From: Lunularia cruciata
Lineage: Eukaryota; Streptophyta; Marchantiopsida; Lunulariales; Lunulariaceae
Direction of reading: 5' to 3'
DNA: 64,000 nt
NCBI GenBank assembly: GCA_948567375.1
Contig: OX419756.1
Location: forward strand, 2,671,001 to 2,735,000
The first letter of the stretch is position 1; each line of letters starts with the position of its first letter. The translations under genes and the position numbers were made by a program. Under the pieces are notes generated by a model that was not told the DNA's origin, did no database searches, and saw nothing but the letters and a program-made list of their open reading frames with translations. Shown here piece by piece: positions 1 through 11,182 of the stretch.

Positions 1-15
1 ACCACATCGACTGCA

Positions 16-432
16 ATGACACTCGGGATTACGCACGCTTCTTCTATACCTTTGTTGATAGTTCCAGGGATACCGATCGAGTTGTGGGAGTGGTTAGCTT
101 CTCAGGCGGGTTGCATTTTGGGGTTATTTGAGACTAGTTTTCCATGTCCATGTCTATTCCATAGGCTATCTCGCGCACTCCATGATGAGGCTAGACAGGC
201 TTTTCGCCTACCACTGGATTGTTTGGCACGTGATCCCTTGGATGAGTTAGCGTGGTTCCTATTCCTCCTACTCCCTCAATGGTGTCTTCATTATGCTAGA
301 GGGAGACGCGCAAGGCATAGAGAGGTGGCGGCTAGATTTCATCGATTCCGAGCGGGGATTGGGCAATGCTTCAGGAGGAGTATGTTAAGGCTACACGATT
401 TAGGAGACAGACATTGCCACAGGATACCATAG
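16..432 (+). pseudogene. N-terminal part of the non-LTR retrotransposon protein (frame-broken)
   Basis: A 138-codon open frame contains the phrase LARDPLDELAWFLFLLLPQW, a Trp/Leu-rich segment of the kind I associate with the region upstream of the reverse transcriptase in plant elements of this type. The frame closes at 432, and the next reading frame opens near 510, so at least one frameshift separates this piece from the polymerase. Assignment rests on position and resemblance only. It is most likely the decayed N-terminus of the same protein. Confidence 0.5.
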
Positions 433-509
433 ATTCCACTCGATTATGATGATGTAGGACATTGGGTCAAGCAGGAGAGTTTAGTAGAGCAGCATGAGCG
501 CTACACCCT

Positions 510-2789
510 TTGTCTATAGCGAGTCCTATTGATGAGACCATCACTTCCCTACGCTCATTGCATCCTACAGCAATAGAGGGACTATCACTAGAGGTCTTAG
601 ATTATCAGCCTGAGCAGCCTTTATGTCTTGATAGGTCGCTATTTGCACAAGCATTGTGCACTGCCCCTCGCCTTTCCTCAGGAGGCTTGTCAGGGATGGT
701 TTATGAGCACCTTAGAGATTGCTTCCAGGCAGATGATCCTTCTAGTGGTTTTACCAAGTTGTTTCAGGTGGCTGCAGTAGTAGCGAGAGGAGACATTCCT
801 ATGTCTGTTAGTCGGGTCTTAGGTGCTAGTCAACTTCTTGTGATTGAGAAGGACACGGGAGGCATTAGACCGATTGCTATTGGAGAGATCTTTTTGCGTT
901 TGGTCAGTCGTACCATTGTCCTTCAGCATCGTTCTCACTTTCGACAGCACCTTAGTCCACATCAGTTTGGAGTAGCTACACTTGGAGGATGTGAGGCTAT
1001 ATCTTTAGGCATTAGAGCACTCCTAGATATCCATCCGGAGTGGGTCGTCCTACAAGTGGATGTTGAGAACGCTTTTAATAGCATCTCACGTGCATCCATC
1101 TTTAGAGAGCTTAGGGAGGCTGGTGGATCCTTGGCGAGTCTCATTCCTTTTGTGCGGTCTTTTTATGGCTCTCCTACTTCCCTTTACTACCAGCATGGTG
1201 GTTCACAGGAGGGAGTCACCGTCTTGGAGTCAACTGTTGGTACACGTCAGGGAGATCCTTTGGGGTGGCCCTTATTTGCCATGGCTCACTTTAGAGCTCT
1301 CCTATCTACTACTTTGGCCATGCCAGGTTGTGTATTTCCCTCCTTGGCAGATGATACACACATTGTAGGCCCTGTAGATCAGATTAGGCAAGCCTTTGAC
1401 TACTTGACTACCGAGCTACATCTAGTAGGCTTGAGAGTCAAGGTGTCAAAGTGTAGGGCATGGTCCCCTTTAGGTATCCCTCCCCACCTTGAGCTTCCAG
1501 AGGGGTGTATCACATCCACAGATGGACTTTGTGTTCTTGGAGTGCCAGTAGGATCGGAGGATTTCGTCACACGCTTCTTGGATGCTGCCCTTGCAGAGGA
1601 TGTTCTCCATGTGGATGACCTTCCATTACTAGGAGATCCGCAGGTGGTATTTGGTATACTCTCTTCTAGTATTGCTCGTCGACCATCCTATCTCATTCGT
1701 ACAGTTCCCCCCTCATTGTCTTTCCTATCACGTTTGAGAGCATTTGATAGGAGGATTATGGGAGTCTTTGGTGATATTATTGGACCAGAGACTTTTGAGT
1801 GTGTGACAGTGGATTTGGCACGTAGACAGATGGCTCTACCAATCTCATGTGGTGGGGTTGGCTTGCTTTCTATAGAGGAGATGGCACCTATAGCATTTTT
1901 GGGTAGTTGTGCTCTCTCCGCACCCCTACTTGCCTCTTGTTTTGTGGTTGCTGATAGGCCGGTTTTGGAGACTTATGTGACAGAGGTGGAAGGAGGATCA
2001 TTTTCTCTCCAGGTGTTATTGCGGCAGACGAGAGATAGTCTATCCCTACAAGCACGAGAGGGTTTTCCATCATTTGCTTCACTATCATCAGATTGGACTA
2101 GAGGTCTACAGTCTTCCTTGATGGAGCGACAGTGTGAGCATACGTTACATTCTCTCTTAGTTGACTCGTCTATTCCTCAGGCTACTAGAGCACGTCTACG
2201 CTCTTGCTCCGGCAAGGGTGCAGGCTTGTGGATCCTAGCTCAACCATGCATTAGGGCTTTCCAACTCGCACCGGCTACTTTCTCTACAGCGATGAGGTTT
2301 CACCTAGGTTTGGTCCACCCATCTGCATCTTCACTACTCATTTGTGAGTGTGGTTCTACACTAGATGCAGCGGCGGTCCACATGACACGGTGTCCTTTTG
2401 GAGGACAGAGGATAGCTACACATGATGCCTTTAGAGACATAGTGTTTGTTGTGGCACGAGAGAGTGGATACTTAGCTTGGAGGGAGCGTTTGTATGCGTT
2501 GCAGACGACACGTGTCAGGGCAAACTTATACTTGGTCCGAGATGATCAGGTGACAATAGCGGATGTTGTGGTCACGGACCCTACGCGGGATACAGTATCG
2601 GAGGGAGTGATTACCCATCCCCTTGGATGGGCGGCGGGTGCTGCAGCAGGTCACAAGGTCTCCAAGTATAGGGGCATGCAGCGAGGTCACCTCTTTGTTC
2701 CTCTAGCCTTGGAGTTATATGGAGCTATGGACACGACATTTGACACATTTGTCAGGGAGTGCGCGAGAGCTTATCATGTTAAGCGTTAG
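510..2789 (+). CDS. Non-LTR retrotransposon reverse transcriptase with restriction-like endonuclease
   Basis: This 759-codon frame encodes a target-primed reverse transcriptase. Visible RT blocks are GGIRPIAIGE (residues 117-126), DVENAFNS (about 184-191, first catalytic Asp), GTRQGDPLGWPLF (about 244-256) and LADDTHIVG (about 279-287, the catalytic DD pair). The C-terminus has a CxC...HxxxC zinc-binding cluster (about 612-628), then an ADVVV Asp (about 685) and HKVSKY Lys (about 716). These fit the PD-(D/E)xK restriction-like endonuclease found C-terminal in R2/CRE-type elements. The frame opens with TTG, so no ATG start is claimed. The upstream part of the protein sits in another frame, so this copy is probably not fully functional although its polymerase is open. 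Confidence 0.85.
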   Translation: MSIASPIDETITSLRSLHPTAIEGLSLEVLDYQPEQPLCLDRSLFAQALCTAPRLSSGGLSGMVYEHLRDCFQADDPSSGFTKLFQVAAVVARGDIPMSVSRVLGASQLLVIEKDTGGIRPIAIGEIFLRLVSRTIVLQHRSHFRQHLSPHQFGVATLGGCEAISLGIRALLDIHPEWVVLQVDVENAFNSISRASIFRELREAGGSLASLIPFVRSFYGSPTSLYYQHGGSQEGVTVLESTVGTRQGDPLGWPLFAMAHFRALLSTTLAMPGCVFPSLADDTHIVGPVDQIRQAFDYLTTELHLVGLRVKVSKCRAWSPLGIPPHLELPEGCITSTDGLCVLGVPVGSEDFVTRFLDAALAEDVLHVDDLPLLGDPQVVFGILSSSIARRPSYLIRTVPPSLSFLSRLRAFDRRIMGVFGDIIGPETFECVTVDLARRQMALPISCGGVGLLSIEEMAPIAFLGSCALSAPLLASCFVVADRPVLETYVTEVEGGSFSLQVLLRQTRDSLSLQAREGFPSFASLSSDWTRGLQSSLMERQCEHTLHSLLVDSSIPQATRARLRSCSGKGAGLWILAQPCIRAFQLAPATFSTAMRFHLGLVHPSASSLLICECGSTLDAAAVHMTRCPFGGQRIATHDAFRDIVFVVARESGYLAWRERLYALQTTRVRANLYLVRDDQVTIADVVVTDPTRDTVSEGVITHPLGWAAGAAAGHKVSKYRGMQRGHLFVPLALELYGAMDTTFDTFVRECARAYHVKR

Positions 2790-2997
2790 GGGGTACCACT
2801 CTCACTCTCATACTTTATAGCTTACTTTAGATAGCGTGTGTCCATTGCTCTACAGAGGGCAGTGGCTGGTGCAATCCATAGGAGAGCAATCACATTAAGT
2901 GATGTTTCTTCGGATGCTCCAGTTGTGTGTAGACCATACGACTTGCATAGCTCGGATATCTTAGGTGTGGTAGGGCAGATTTCTCATACAGACTCTA

Positions 2998-4010
2998 TTG
3001 GGGCTTAGCCCCATGTTACCTTTTTTGTCTCTCCCTTGTATGGCTTGATGGGGTCTTCCCATTCTTCATTTTTCCTACGCCGTCGCTTTTATCCTATATT
3101 TTTATAATTGCTTGTCTTTATATTTTTATAATTGTTTGTCTTTATGTATTGGAGCTTAGCTCCATTTTTTAAAATTTTTTTTCTCCCTTGTACGACTTGA
3201 TGGGTCTTTCCATCCTTCGTGTTTTTTACACGGTCTCCCTTTCTTCTTTATATCTGACAGCTAAGTTTATCAAGAGGACACTTGGAGACCGGGCATACAC
3301 GGAGCACCGCCGGCTAAACGGCTTCAAGCGACCCCGAGAAAACTACGGTTGTGTAGCACGATGCCAGATCAACATCTATGATCCGAAATCCACTACCAAC
3401 GCCCCCGTACGACCTCTCTTTTTCCCCTAACAAGCATTGACGGAATTCAAGGAGTCCTTGTAGCCTACGGCGCTATCGACTCTTTTTCGTGCCATTCAGG
3501 CTAGTTCATAAGCTAGGAAACAGGCTCAACTTGCAGAGGAGCAATAGTAACATGGCTTACTCGGGAACAGCAAGTTTCAATCAGAGAACCGTGGAGCTGC
3601 CACCGCTAAGACGCTCTGAAAGAGCAGAACGTAGGGCTGCCTTTACCATCATTCGCTATGCCGGGGTAAAGCTGAGAACAGAATGCATAAATATATGTTT
3701 TTGCTTTTTGGTTTCTCATGCACCCCCGGAAAAGCTGATGCTTTACGCGGACGGAAACCAACTAAAACCCAGCCCAAAACCTTTAAGGGGCTTTAACTAA
3801 GGGAGTCAAAAGCAAAAAACCCTTGTAAAGCCAAAGAAGTTTCCTTCGGACCCTCTGCCTGTCCCAAATCACATCCGGCCCTACTCGATGAAAACTCGTA
3901 GTAGGTGGTGATAGGATTTAAACCTGTAACTTTTAGGTTACCTATTTTGTCTCTCCCTTGTACGGCTTGATGGGGTCTTCCCATCTTTCGGTTTTCCTAT
4001 GCAGTCGCCT
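2998..4010 (+). repeat. Three dispersed copies of the non-LTR 3'-tail segment
   Basis: A segment containing CTCCCTTGTAyGrCTTGATGGG followed by TCTTCCCATyyTTC recurs at about 3033-3085, 3182-3235 and 3950-4005. Each copy is preceded by a variant of GGGGCTTAGCCCC or by TTAGGTTACC. A diverged fourth copy is at about 53700-53780, behind the non-LTR fragment next to gene copy 2. The copies look like 3'-end debris of the non-LTR family. The second and third bracket the unusual insert at 3236-3930. Confidence 0.55.
3236..3930. other. GC-richer insert, possibly organellar (NUMT-like)
   Basis: This block is richer in G+C than its neighbours and has no transposon hallmark. Around 3904-3936 the minus strand reads like the 3' half of a tRNA: a T-arm of the form GGTTTAAATCCTATCACC preceded by a TTACAG variable-loop-like stretch. 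Several short unrelated open frames (3188-3430, 3489-3800) are unlike nuclear genes. Mitochondrial DNA transferred to the nucleus is a reasonable reading, but I cannot name the source locus. Confidence 0.35.
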
Positions 4011-4167
4011 ATTTCTCACTTTCAGGCAGACACGCGTCCAAATCTGTACAGGCTAAATGTCGATTAGACTCTTCCATAAGGAGCTTCAATGTGCAACGTA
4101 GGATGGGAAGGGCAAAAAAGAAGTTGTGCCTTACAGAAACAGGTTGTTGGTGCAAGCCCGTTTTGCA

Positions 4168-4222
4168 TCGACCTTGTATGAAATGCATCTTTTTGCACCT
4201 ACCTTGTATGAAATGCATCTAT
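4168..4222 (+). repeat. Short tandem duplication
   Basis: ACCTTGTATGAAATGCATCT is present twice in a row (about 4170-4189 and 4202-4221), separated by TTTTGCACCT. No gene is attached to it. Confidence 0.7.
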
Positions 4223-4224
4223 AT

Positions 4225-4745
4225 AGATCACATTATTCTTTCTCATGTATGGAAAATACTCTTTCATATTTTTAGGTTTGATAAACATTTGCCCAATAGC
4301 TACAAAAGTTGACATTGTCAAACACTTTGGTTTCTTGAATCCAACAAAGCGTGAAGTACGCCAAGCACAAATTGCATATAGCCCAAAATTTATATATATA
4401 TATGGAGTTCACCACTGGGATCAAGTGTGGCTGTCCACAACCAATTTCATGTTAGTTTGCCCTTGTAAGCTCAAACTTTATTTTATTATGTCTTTTTCCA
4501 TTATCCGTCAAATCAATACAATGGCTTATCACCTCAAGCTACCACCACATTAAGATCCATCCAATGTTCCATGTTTCCTTGCTATGTACATATGCACCCC
4601 AATTGCCCCGCTTTCCTTCCATACAAGAAGTTAAAACTTGTCCAACACTCATTGATGGTAAGGACTAATATGAAGTCAAACGTAGTCCCCAAATGCATTT
4701 GTGATACCCTCCTTTAGTGTGTGGAACATCTCATACATTAGAATA
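4225..4745 (+). mobile_element. Decayed Gypsy integrase C-terminal remnant
   Basis: Across shifted plus-strand frames the text reads like the end of a Gypsy pol protein. It shows TKVDIVKHFGF (4306-4336), DQVWLSTTNF (about 4420-4450), IIRQINTMAYHLKLPP (about 4500-4550) and then IHPMFHVSLL and PRFPSIQEV (to about 4640). These match the order of the integrase core end and the C-terminal GPF/Y-like module before a chromodomain. Frameshifts are frequent, so it is an old fragment. Confidence 0.65.
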
Positions 4746-5483
4746 GGTACTCATTGTATGAGGTGACGTGTGCACGTGTAGCTAACTTGACAAATGCCCT
4801 GATTTTAGTGCAATCTTTTGAGCAACAACTTTATAATGAGGATGTTACTTCTTAAAAGGGAGAGGTTGGTAATAATATTAGCTAGTCATATTATCTAGAG
4901 GTGGAAATTGGCTTGGTAATATCTTGTGAGATATTATATTTGATAGTCTAAGTAGATAAGTTAAAGGTGTCACCAAAAGAGTACTTCTATTAGTAGAGAA
5001 AAGACAAAAACACCCAAAAAAATTTAGATCCAATTTCAAAGTCCTAAACAAATGAATTAGGCTTCAAAAAAGAATGATTCACCCTTCCAAGAGAAAAGGT
5101 GGTGCCTTCTCTCCTCCTTGTTTGTATCATCAAAAGCTTTGCAATGGTACCTCATCCATGCTACTTTGAGCTTCCTACTAGAAGATTCTCCAAAGATTTC
5201 CTCTAGTCATACTTGTTTGACCAACTCAATAGGACAAGGATTTACATGTCACCAATCCATGCAGCTGATTTAAGCATGGAGATTTTTGACATATCACAAA
5301 TCCATGTATGTAGCTTCCTTTGAGTAGATTCTCTTTATTATGATAAAGACAATGTGCTCCTTTGGGGCATTAGAGTTTTGAAGGATAAAGCCTTGTGTTT
5401 CTCTTGTGTTTCTCTTGGGTTTCTTCTATCCTTAAAAAATTACACTAATGGACTTTATATTCATAACGTTGTAGGTGGTAATG
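4746..5483. other. AT-rich spacer, no gene recognised
   Basis: I see only short chance open frames. The start (about 4850-4870) has a purine-rich AAAAGGGAGAGGTTGG stretch that could be the polypurine tract of the decayed Gypsy remnant to its left. No LTR pair could be assigned. Confidence 0.4.
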
Positions 5484-6345
5484 TTGGATGTCATGATGTG
5501 CAAATATACCATCAACTTTTTATTCCTCATGATCATTGACAAGGATGGGAAGAAGAGGAGGATGGACACAAGTGGGGAAGGAAAATGGATTAGAAAAAAG
5601 TGTTTTAACTTGTAAACATGGGAGACAAGATGATATGCATATGACTAAGAAGTGCAAGTTGGTAGGCAATAGGAGAAATGATCTAAGTAATATCAAATGG
5701 ACCTATCCAATTATGAGCAAGTTTATGAACTTGGGTATCAAGAAGAAGAGGAAGGTTATATGAAGAAAGCATAACCTTATTGCCTAGTTGAAAGGTGAGA
5801 TTGCGACAATGGTTATGAGGAAAAAAACTTGCCAATTTTTAGCAACTACAAGATGGGACTTGGCTTAGTGTAGGGATTTAGATAACATGGACAAGAAAAT
5901 GGAAGTATGAAGAATGTGAGATGGTGGGGGAGAAAGAACAATTGGTGAAAATTAAGGAAGAAGAGAGAGAACTTGGTGCTTGCCTACGCAAAATTATTAT
6001 AGAGGAACTTGACAAAGACAAGACAAGTATCCCAATTGGTGTGGTAAAGGTTGACAAAGGCACAAAGCGTATCTTCCAATGTGCAATTGGCATGTTTGGT
6101 TTGCCCATTAGTTTGAGGATGATAGGCCACAAACAAAGCAAGTTTTGTGCCAAGTAGCTCGAAGAGCGCTTGAAAAAACTTACCAATGAATCCAAGATCA
6201 TGGTCGGAGATGAGATTCCTTGGCATACAACGGTGATTGAAGATAGTGTCAAAATAAATCTTGGCAAGTGCTGGAGCATCCATAGTATCTATGATGGGTG
6301 TCAAGTGATCTAATTGCTAAGTTTTTCAACAAACACCACAATGCC
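5484..6345 (-). mobile_element. Decayed Gypsy pol 3' remnant (integrase to chromodomain)
   Basis: On the minus strand, 6304-5984 reads as integrase core: IDTMDAPALAKIYFDTIF, LISDHDLGF (second catalytic Asp) and AYHPQTNGQTKHANCTLED (the position of the catalytic Glu is substituted by Lys here). The lower part (5484-5870) aligns in order with the C-terminal and chromodomain region of the intact relatives, as at 50700-51140. It belongs to the E0-E3 Gypsy family or a close relative but is older. It has no LTR and ends abruptly near 6345. Confidence 0.7.
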
Positions 6346-7681
6346 ATTATGGCTTTGACTTATCTTGATGCAATAGAATCAAGACTTATATGTTCCCATG
6401 GCATGCTATAAGCTTCAGCTAAAAATTCAACTAAAATATGAACAAATTACAACACATAAATATAAACCAAAAGAATATTTTTTCTATAACTTTACTACAA
6501 ATTACATAAATAAAGATTATTATTGAAGATGAATTGAAAATAAACATTAGATGAAAGCGATAAAAATAATGTAACATTAAGAAATTGAGAAGACTTAACT
6601 ATATAGAAATAAGAAGTGAACATGAAATTTAGTATCATTCTCATAGATTAAACTTAAAGATGAATAAATCAGCTATTCATTTTAAATAATATTATCCTCT
6701 ATTATAGTAGTATGGTGATACCTGATGTGTCATGTATATCTATCATCTTAATAATACTCAGATTTATATCCCAACTCCTCAGCATCAATATTTTCCACAC
6801 TTGTCATGATAACTAACATCAAGAAGATGATAATCACATAGGGAATAGAGAGAATGAGTCATCATTTTAGGGAATAAAAGAGAACATATTATAAGCATGT
6901 GATCAAACTATAGGCTTATCATCATTACAATTGTCTTCAAATCATCCAAGTCAAAATAGAGATTCCAAATATAATAACATCTATTGTCTATTCCTAATTA
7001 ATAGATATTTTCTTATCCACATTCCTAGAATTGTAAGTAATGTATTCAATGATTTTCTCCAAGGATTAAACATATTGTTAGAAATATTCCAACCCTGCAT
7101 GATATCATACCCAAAAACTCAATGAGAAATATTCATTTAAAAAGAGAAAAATACAAGAAGAAATAAAAGAACTCTTTATAAACAAATCAACATAATTCTC
7201 ACATATTGAAATATTTTCAAATGAAAAATCTATTTTGTAAATGAGAAAACATCAAAAATATTTTTAAAATATTCTCAAATGTAAAATGATGACTATTTAG
7301 ATAATACCTTTGCTTTAGTGAAAGTGATGAAGAAATCATCATAAATTTAAAGAGAAAACTGAAAATTAAACTTTAAATATCATGAATCAAGAATAAAAGA
7401 ATAAATTGTAAAATAATAAAAATTCTAACTAGAGTAAAAACACTTTGGGAGATTTTATGGAACGAAACTAAAGGAATAAAGAAATAATTTCTCAAGGGAA
7501 GAATAACACAAATTTATAACTTTAGATGTAGAAAAGGACATGTTACTCTAAGAATATATAAAATAACAGAGAACAAAGATGCATAAAATAATTAACCAAA
7601 AAAATATTTTTATTAGTTTAAATATCATAAAATATATTGTTACTTGGAAATACAAATAATTACAATATATGAAAGACAAAT
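6346..7681. other. AT-rich spacer, no feature seen
   Basis: Very AT-rich sequence with only short chance open frames and no repeat, RNA gene or transposon motif that I recognise. Confidence 0.5.
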
Positions 7682-8530
7682 ATTTGATACTTTTAGATAT
7701 AGGTAAATATTGCATCTACTCTGAAATAGATAAAAATAGAAGTAAAAGGAAGAAATTAAGCAAGATCTTTAGTGTAAACTTTGCTATTAGTAGATCAAGA
7801 AATGCAAGCTATTTCTTAACTGTATTATTAATTATGAGTACTTATTAGAAGATTCATTGTGTGTCAATTATTAGATCTATATTGTTGGGAGTCTATTTAA
7901 GCTGGGCTGTTATAGTAGTTATATCTTAGTGTTGATTGCTTGCACTAGATATGGCAATTGGATACACCAGTTCTCTTTTGGTACAACTGCTTTTAAGTCT
8001 ACCTATAGGTGAACTTCATCTCTAACTTTCATTTTGTGGATTGAAGACCTTCTTATGCTTCTACTCTACTTGTAGATGAAAGACCTTCCCTGCACTTTCT
8101 GCTAAGATAGAGGCAATTTGCACAATTTAAGGTGATTTTGAGGCACTGGATTTCAATTTATGCCTTAGTTATTGCATGTTTTAATTCTCTTTTCCTTGAT
8201 CCAATCTTATGATGGTAAAATCACGCATAGTTATACAGTAAAGTCAATTAATGCCTTAAGTGTGTTTCAATTAAGCAATTCTTGCCATCATATTGCATGT
8301 TTTAATTGTTATTTCTCTTGATCCAATCTTATGATGGTAACTTTGACTATAATTGTATAGTTATTGAACATAGCACTTTAGATATGTTTTTGGTAGACGT
8401 TTTGTATCTTAGTAGAAAAGTAGAAAAATTTCCTCTAGTAGAAAAGTGTACAAAGGTCTTCCATCTACAAAATAAAAACAAGAAGTTAGACCATTGAGAG
8501 TAGTGGGTAATACCAAGATTGAGAATAAAT
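7682..8530 (+). repeat. Dispersed repeat, copy 1
   Basis: This segment is collinear with 18703-19770. Shared landmarks are ATATAGGTAAATATTGCATC (7698 and 18712), TTGATTGCTTGCACTAGATA (7932 and 18954), TGGATTGAAGACCT (8037 and 19057) and TCTTGATCCAATCTTATGATGG near the ends. The two copies flank gene copy 1 in direct orientation. Copy 2 is longer and holds an extra fold-back. No coding capacity is evident; a decayed unclassified transposon is possible. Confidence 0.7.
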
Positions 8531-8660
8531 TCATCTCACCGTGTTCTGTGACCTCTATCACATGTATAATTTAGACTACGCTTCCAGAATCAGACTTTGT
8601 GCAGACCTACACAACAATAGCAATAGTGTCCAGCTTGCCGCCCACGGTTTTTCTTATCAT

Positions 8661-8867
8661 CAAAGATTCCTGTTCGACGTAGTTAGAGCTTCAGCAACGT
8701 TGTATTCTATTCTTGCAACTGGATATTCAGTCCCTGTTATTTGTCTTCCAAAAGTGGCCCTTTAAAGATTCCTTTCCAACGCGGTTAGAGGTACGGTAAC
8801 GGAACGCCGTATTCTCTTCTTGCAACTGAATCTCCAGTCCTTGGCCTTTGTCTTCCCAAGTGGCCTT
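8661..8867 (+). repeat. Two-copy tandem repeat in the 5' flank of gene copy 1
   Basis: An approximately 100-bp segment beginning AAAGATTCCT and ending in a form of CTTCC(A)AAGTGGCC occurs twice, at about 8661-8759 and 8764-8867. The same two-copy structure is in unit 2 (about 53911-54115), so it predates the segmental duplication. Confidence 0.7.
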
Positions 8868-9067
8868 GTATTGATGTGTCATCCTGCCCATCATGGATGA
8901 CGTCAATCATGAAAAATGCAAACTATCCGTGCTCGCGTAAAAGGAAAAGCATGAGATGTATGGATAATCATCCAAATCCCGTCAAAACAGGACTATTAGT
9001 TCTTGAACAATCTTTTCTTTTACGTGTAATAATCTATTCAAGGATTATCTTATACCGCGCAATATAA

Positions 9068-10185
9068 CTTATTGGTGAAATCTCGGTTCATTTGGCTGGT
9101 CTGTTTGCTTCACCAAATACTTACTTTTGTTTTCTTAGCTATGTATTATGCACCATATGTGGATTTCACTTTCTTAAGCGTAGAACATATTATCAGAGAT
9201 GTGTAAGTACGTTGGCTTCTTCGGATATGCCTCCACTGGAGTTAATGGCTTTTAATTGTGGTTGATCTTCGTTCATTTCGTGCAATTTAGAACAAATTAA
9301 CAAGGACCGGCTTAGACGCTCCCGGGCTTGAGCGAATGTGTAAAGGCTGAAAATCTCGTACATGTTCGTGAGGCAAAAGTTTCTGTTTTTCTTCCTAGTC
9401 CTTTATTCATTATCAATCAAATTTGTGAGTATTGATATAATACTATTTGGGGATCCTCTATGGAATATCTTTCCGAGACATACATTCTGTATTCCAGGAA
9501 TATATTGAGTATTATGAATATGAATAGATATAGAATTAATTTTTTCTTAATAAAATCTGTAAGATGTGAAATATAAATATGGGGAGACACATGTTTATGT
9601 TGTCAAGCATAATAGTTAAAATATAAATATATAGAAATATATTTATCTTTGTTTTCTAATAATAAACTGATATATGTTAGTATTCATCTATCACGTGTGT
9701 TCAGGAATACGTAATTCGTTTTTTTCTTTTTCTTTTTCTTTTTCATTTGGTATCCGTTCTGTTCTTCCGATAGTGCAAGATCAATTTCCAGTAATTAGGC
9801 TCTGAAGAATCTTTCCACTCGGCAGGATATTTACCAGAAGAACATGAGTAAAGTGCGTCTAATTATGCAATATTTGGAAATGGATGATGCATGTGGTAAG
9901 ATGACATAAACAACTTTCTTTCAACTGACGAAACCATAGACTGTGTTATTTCTAACTCAATATAAATAATCTCAATGTTCTTTTTACTGTAATATATCTG
10001 AAAATTATTCATAAATTATATCATTATTTACATTTTCAAATGATATCATTATTTATATTTTCGCTACGTTTATAACTGGTAATCTACAAGGTAAAGAAAA
10101 GTCCTTCACGAGGAGTGCCGGGAAAACTCTGGTCGCGACAGCTGACAAGATGATGGGGAACTACATTACTTCTATTAGTTATTCG
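9068..10185. other. 5' flank of gene copy 1, no gene
   Basis: Non-coding and AT-rich. It holds a pyrimidine run of repeated CTTTTT units (about 9719-9746). The sequence is shared with unit 2 (54300-55440) apart from indels. It may contain the promoter of the receptor-like gene, but I cannot point to a reliable TATA box or start site. Confidence 0.4.
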
Positions 10186-10189
10186 ACAG

Positions 10190-10430
10190 GAGGCAGACGC
10201 AAGTCCACATGTTTCGTAGGTGTAGTGTTGACTCGCGGGGTGTCATCGCAACACTCAGAGAGGAAGACAATCTGGCCCCATCCGGAAGGCGAGGAGCAGT
10301 TCTGTCTCGACCACAAGTAGCAAACTGTATGCCACCGCTCGTCCGGAGTATTCTGACCAAGCGAGATACCCTAGTTGCGTTCTCGTTCCATAAGCAACTC
10401 TGTCTGATTATCTTCAGATTAATCATTTAG
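10190..10430 (+). pseudogene. Broken counterpart of the candidate first exon of gene copy 2
   Basis: This stretch aligns with the 79-codon frame at 55454-55693. The ATG of unit 2 (ATGGCAGAAGC) reads AGGCAGACGC here, and small deletions near 10210-10235 and 10290-10300 shift the frame, so no equivalent protein can be made. DSRGVIATLREEDNLAPSGR survives. Either this exon was lost in copy 1, or the frame in copy 2 is not a true exon. Confidence 0.5.
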
Positions 10431-11182
10431 AGTTTGTATAGTTCAGATTTCGTAGATTTAAAATGTCTGTAGAGGAAGTCGAGGAGTCCTTAAGCTAGCT
10501 CCTGGATAGTCACTCCGTTCGATTAGTGGTATGGTGGACATTTGTGGGCGTCATCCGGTTGTATCAGTTTGAAATGAGAGAATACCAAGTTTCTCCAGGG
10601 ATATTGGTGTGAGCTCACTACGTGATTCTCCAGAGAACTGAGCCTGATATCGGGGAACATGACGACCAGAGAAGCTTTAAAGGTGGTAATTCTCTCTTCT
10701 GCATTTGACTCTGTCAGATATTAAGGGTCTTGGTCGCAGTTAATCAGGAGAAAATGGAATCAAATTACCATTTGAGTCTACGGCTTTTACGGTGTCATTA
10801 TCACGATCTCATCGGGATCGATTGACTGCTCTGGAATGTTCTCTGACTCGATAAGCATATCTGGTTATCGCTTAGCTCTAGGTTATCAGGTGAGCATGCT
10901 ACCATCGACGTTGATTCTCTTGTAATAGACTAGTCGTCGTGAGCATGCCACCCCCAGGTTAAACAATGATGTTGTCAGTTTGAAATTGTTAAGGACAATC
11001 TTTTAAGTTAGAGCAGTCACTTTTGTATGTTTAGAATAAATGGTTTCAGAAGCCTTGCCCAGGTTATATGCCCTTATATAATCATTTGCCTCAATATGGC
11101 AATCTGCGAGCAAGGAGTTTGTATTCATTCGGATTGTTTAATTTGATTCCGGGATCATCTAACCTTTTAGAATGATGTTCAG
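10431..11182 (+). other. Intron or 5' untranslated region before the hydrolase exon
   Basis: No open frame of note. It ends in the splice acceptor GATGTTCAG at 11174-11182, directly before the hydrolase exon. The unit 2 counterpart is 55694-56466. A long conserved run containing TAGCTCTAGGTTATCAGGTGAGCATGC is shared. Confidence 0.5.

Larger units (their letters stand above)
1..3095 (+). mobile_element. R2-like non-LTR retrotransposon, 5' end cut by the window
   Basis: A single non-LTR element covers the left edge: an N-terminal coding remnant (16-432), a 759-codon open frame with reverse transcriptase and endonuclease (about 510-2789), and a roughly 300-bp 3' untranslated tail. The tail includes the phrase GGGGCTTAGCCCC near 3000 and a CTCCCTTGTATGGCTTGATGGG-like segment near 3035. 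No LTRs are seen, and I see no clear poly(A) tail. A 3'-truncated relative of the same family lies at 53335-53790, which helps define the 3' end. The true 5' end is outside the window. Confidence 0.75.

Noticed and set aside
3904-3936. A complete tRNA gene on the minus strand
   Set aside because: Only the T-arm and part of the variable loop can be matched; the 5' half does not fold, so I list it only as a hint of organellar origin.
8876-9067. 63-codon frame in the 5' flank, and others at 54147-54538
   Set aside because: Not conserved in frame between the two duplicated units.
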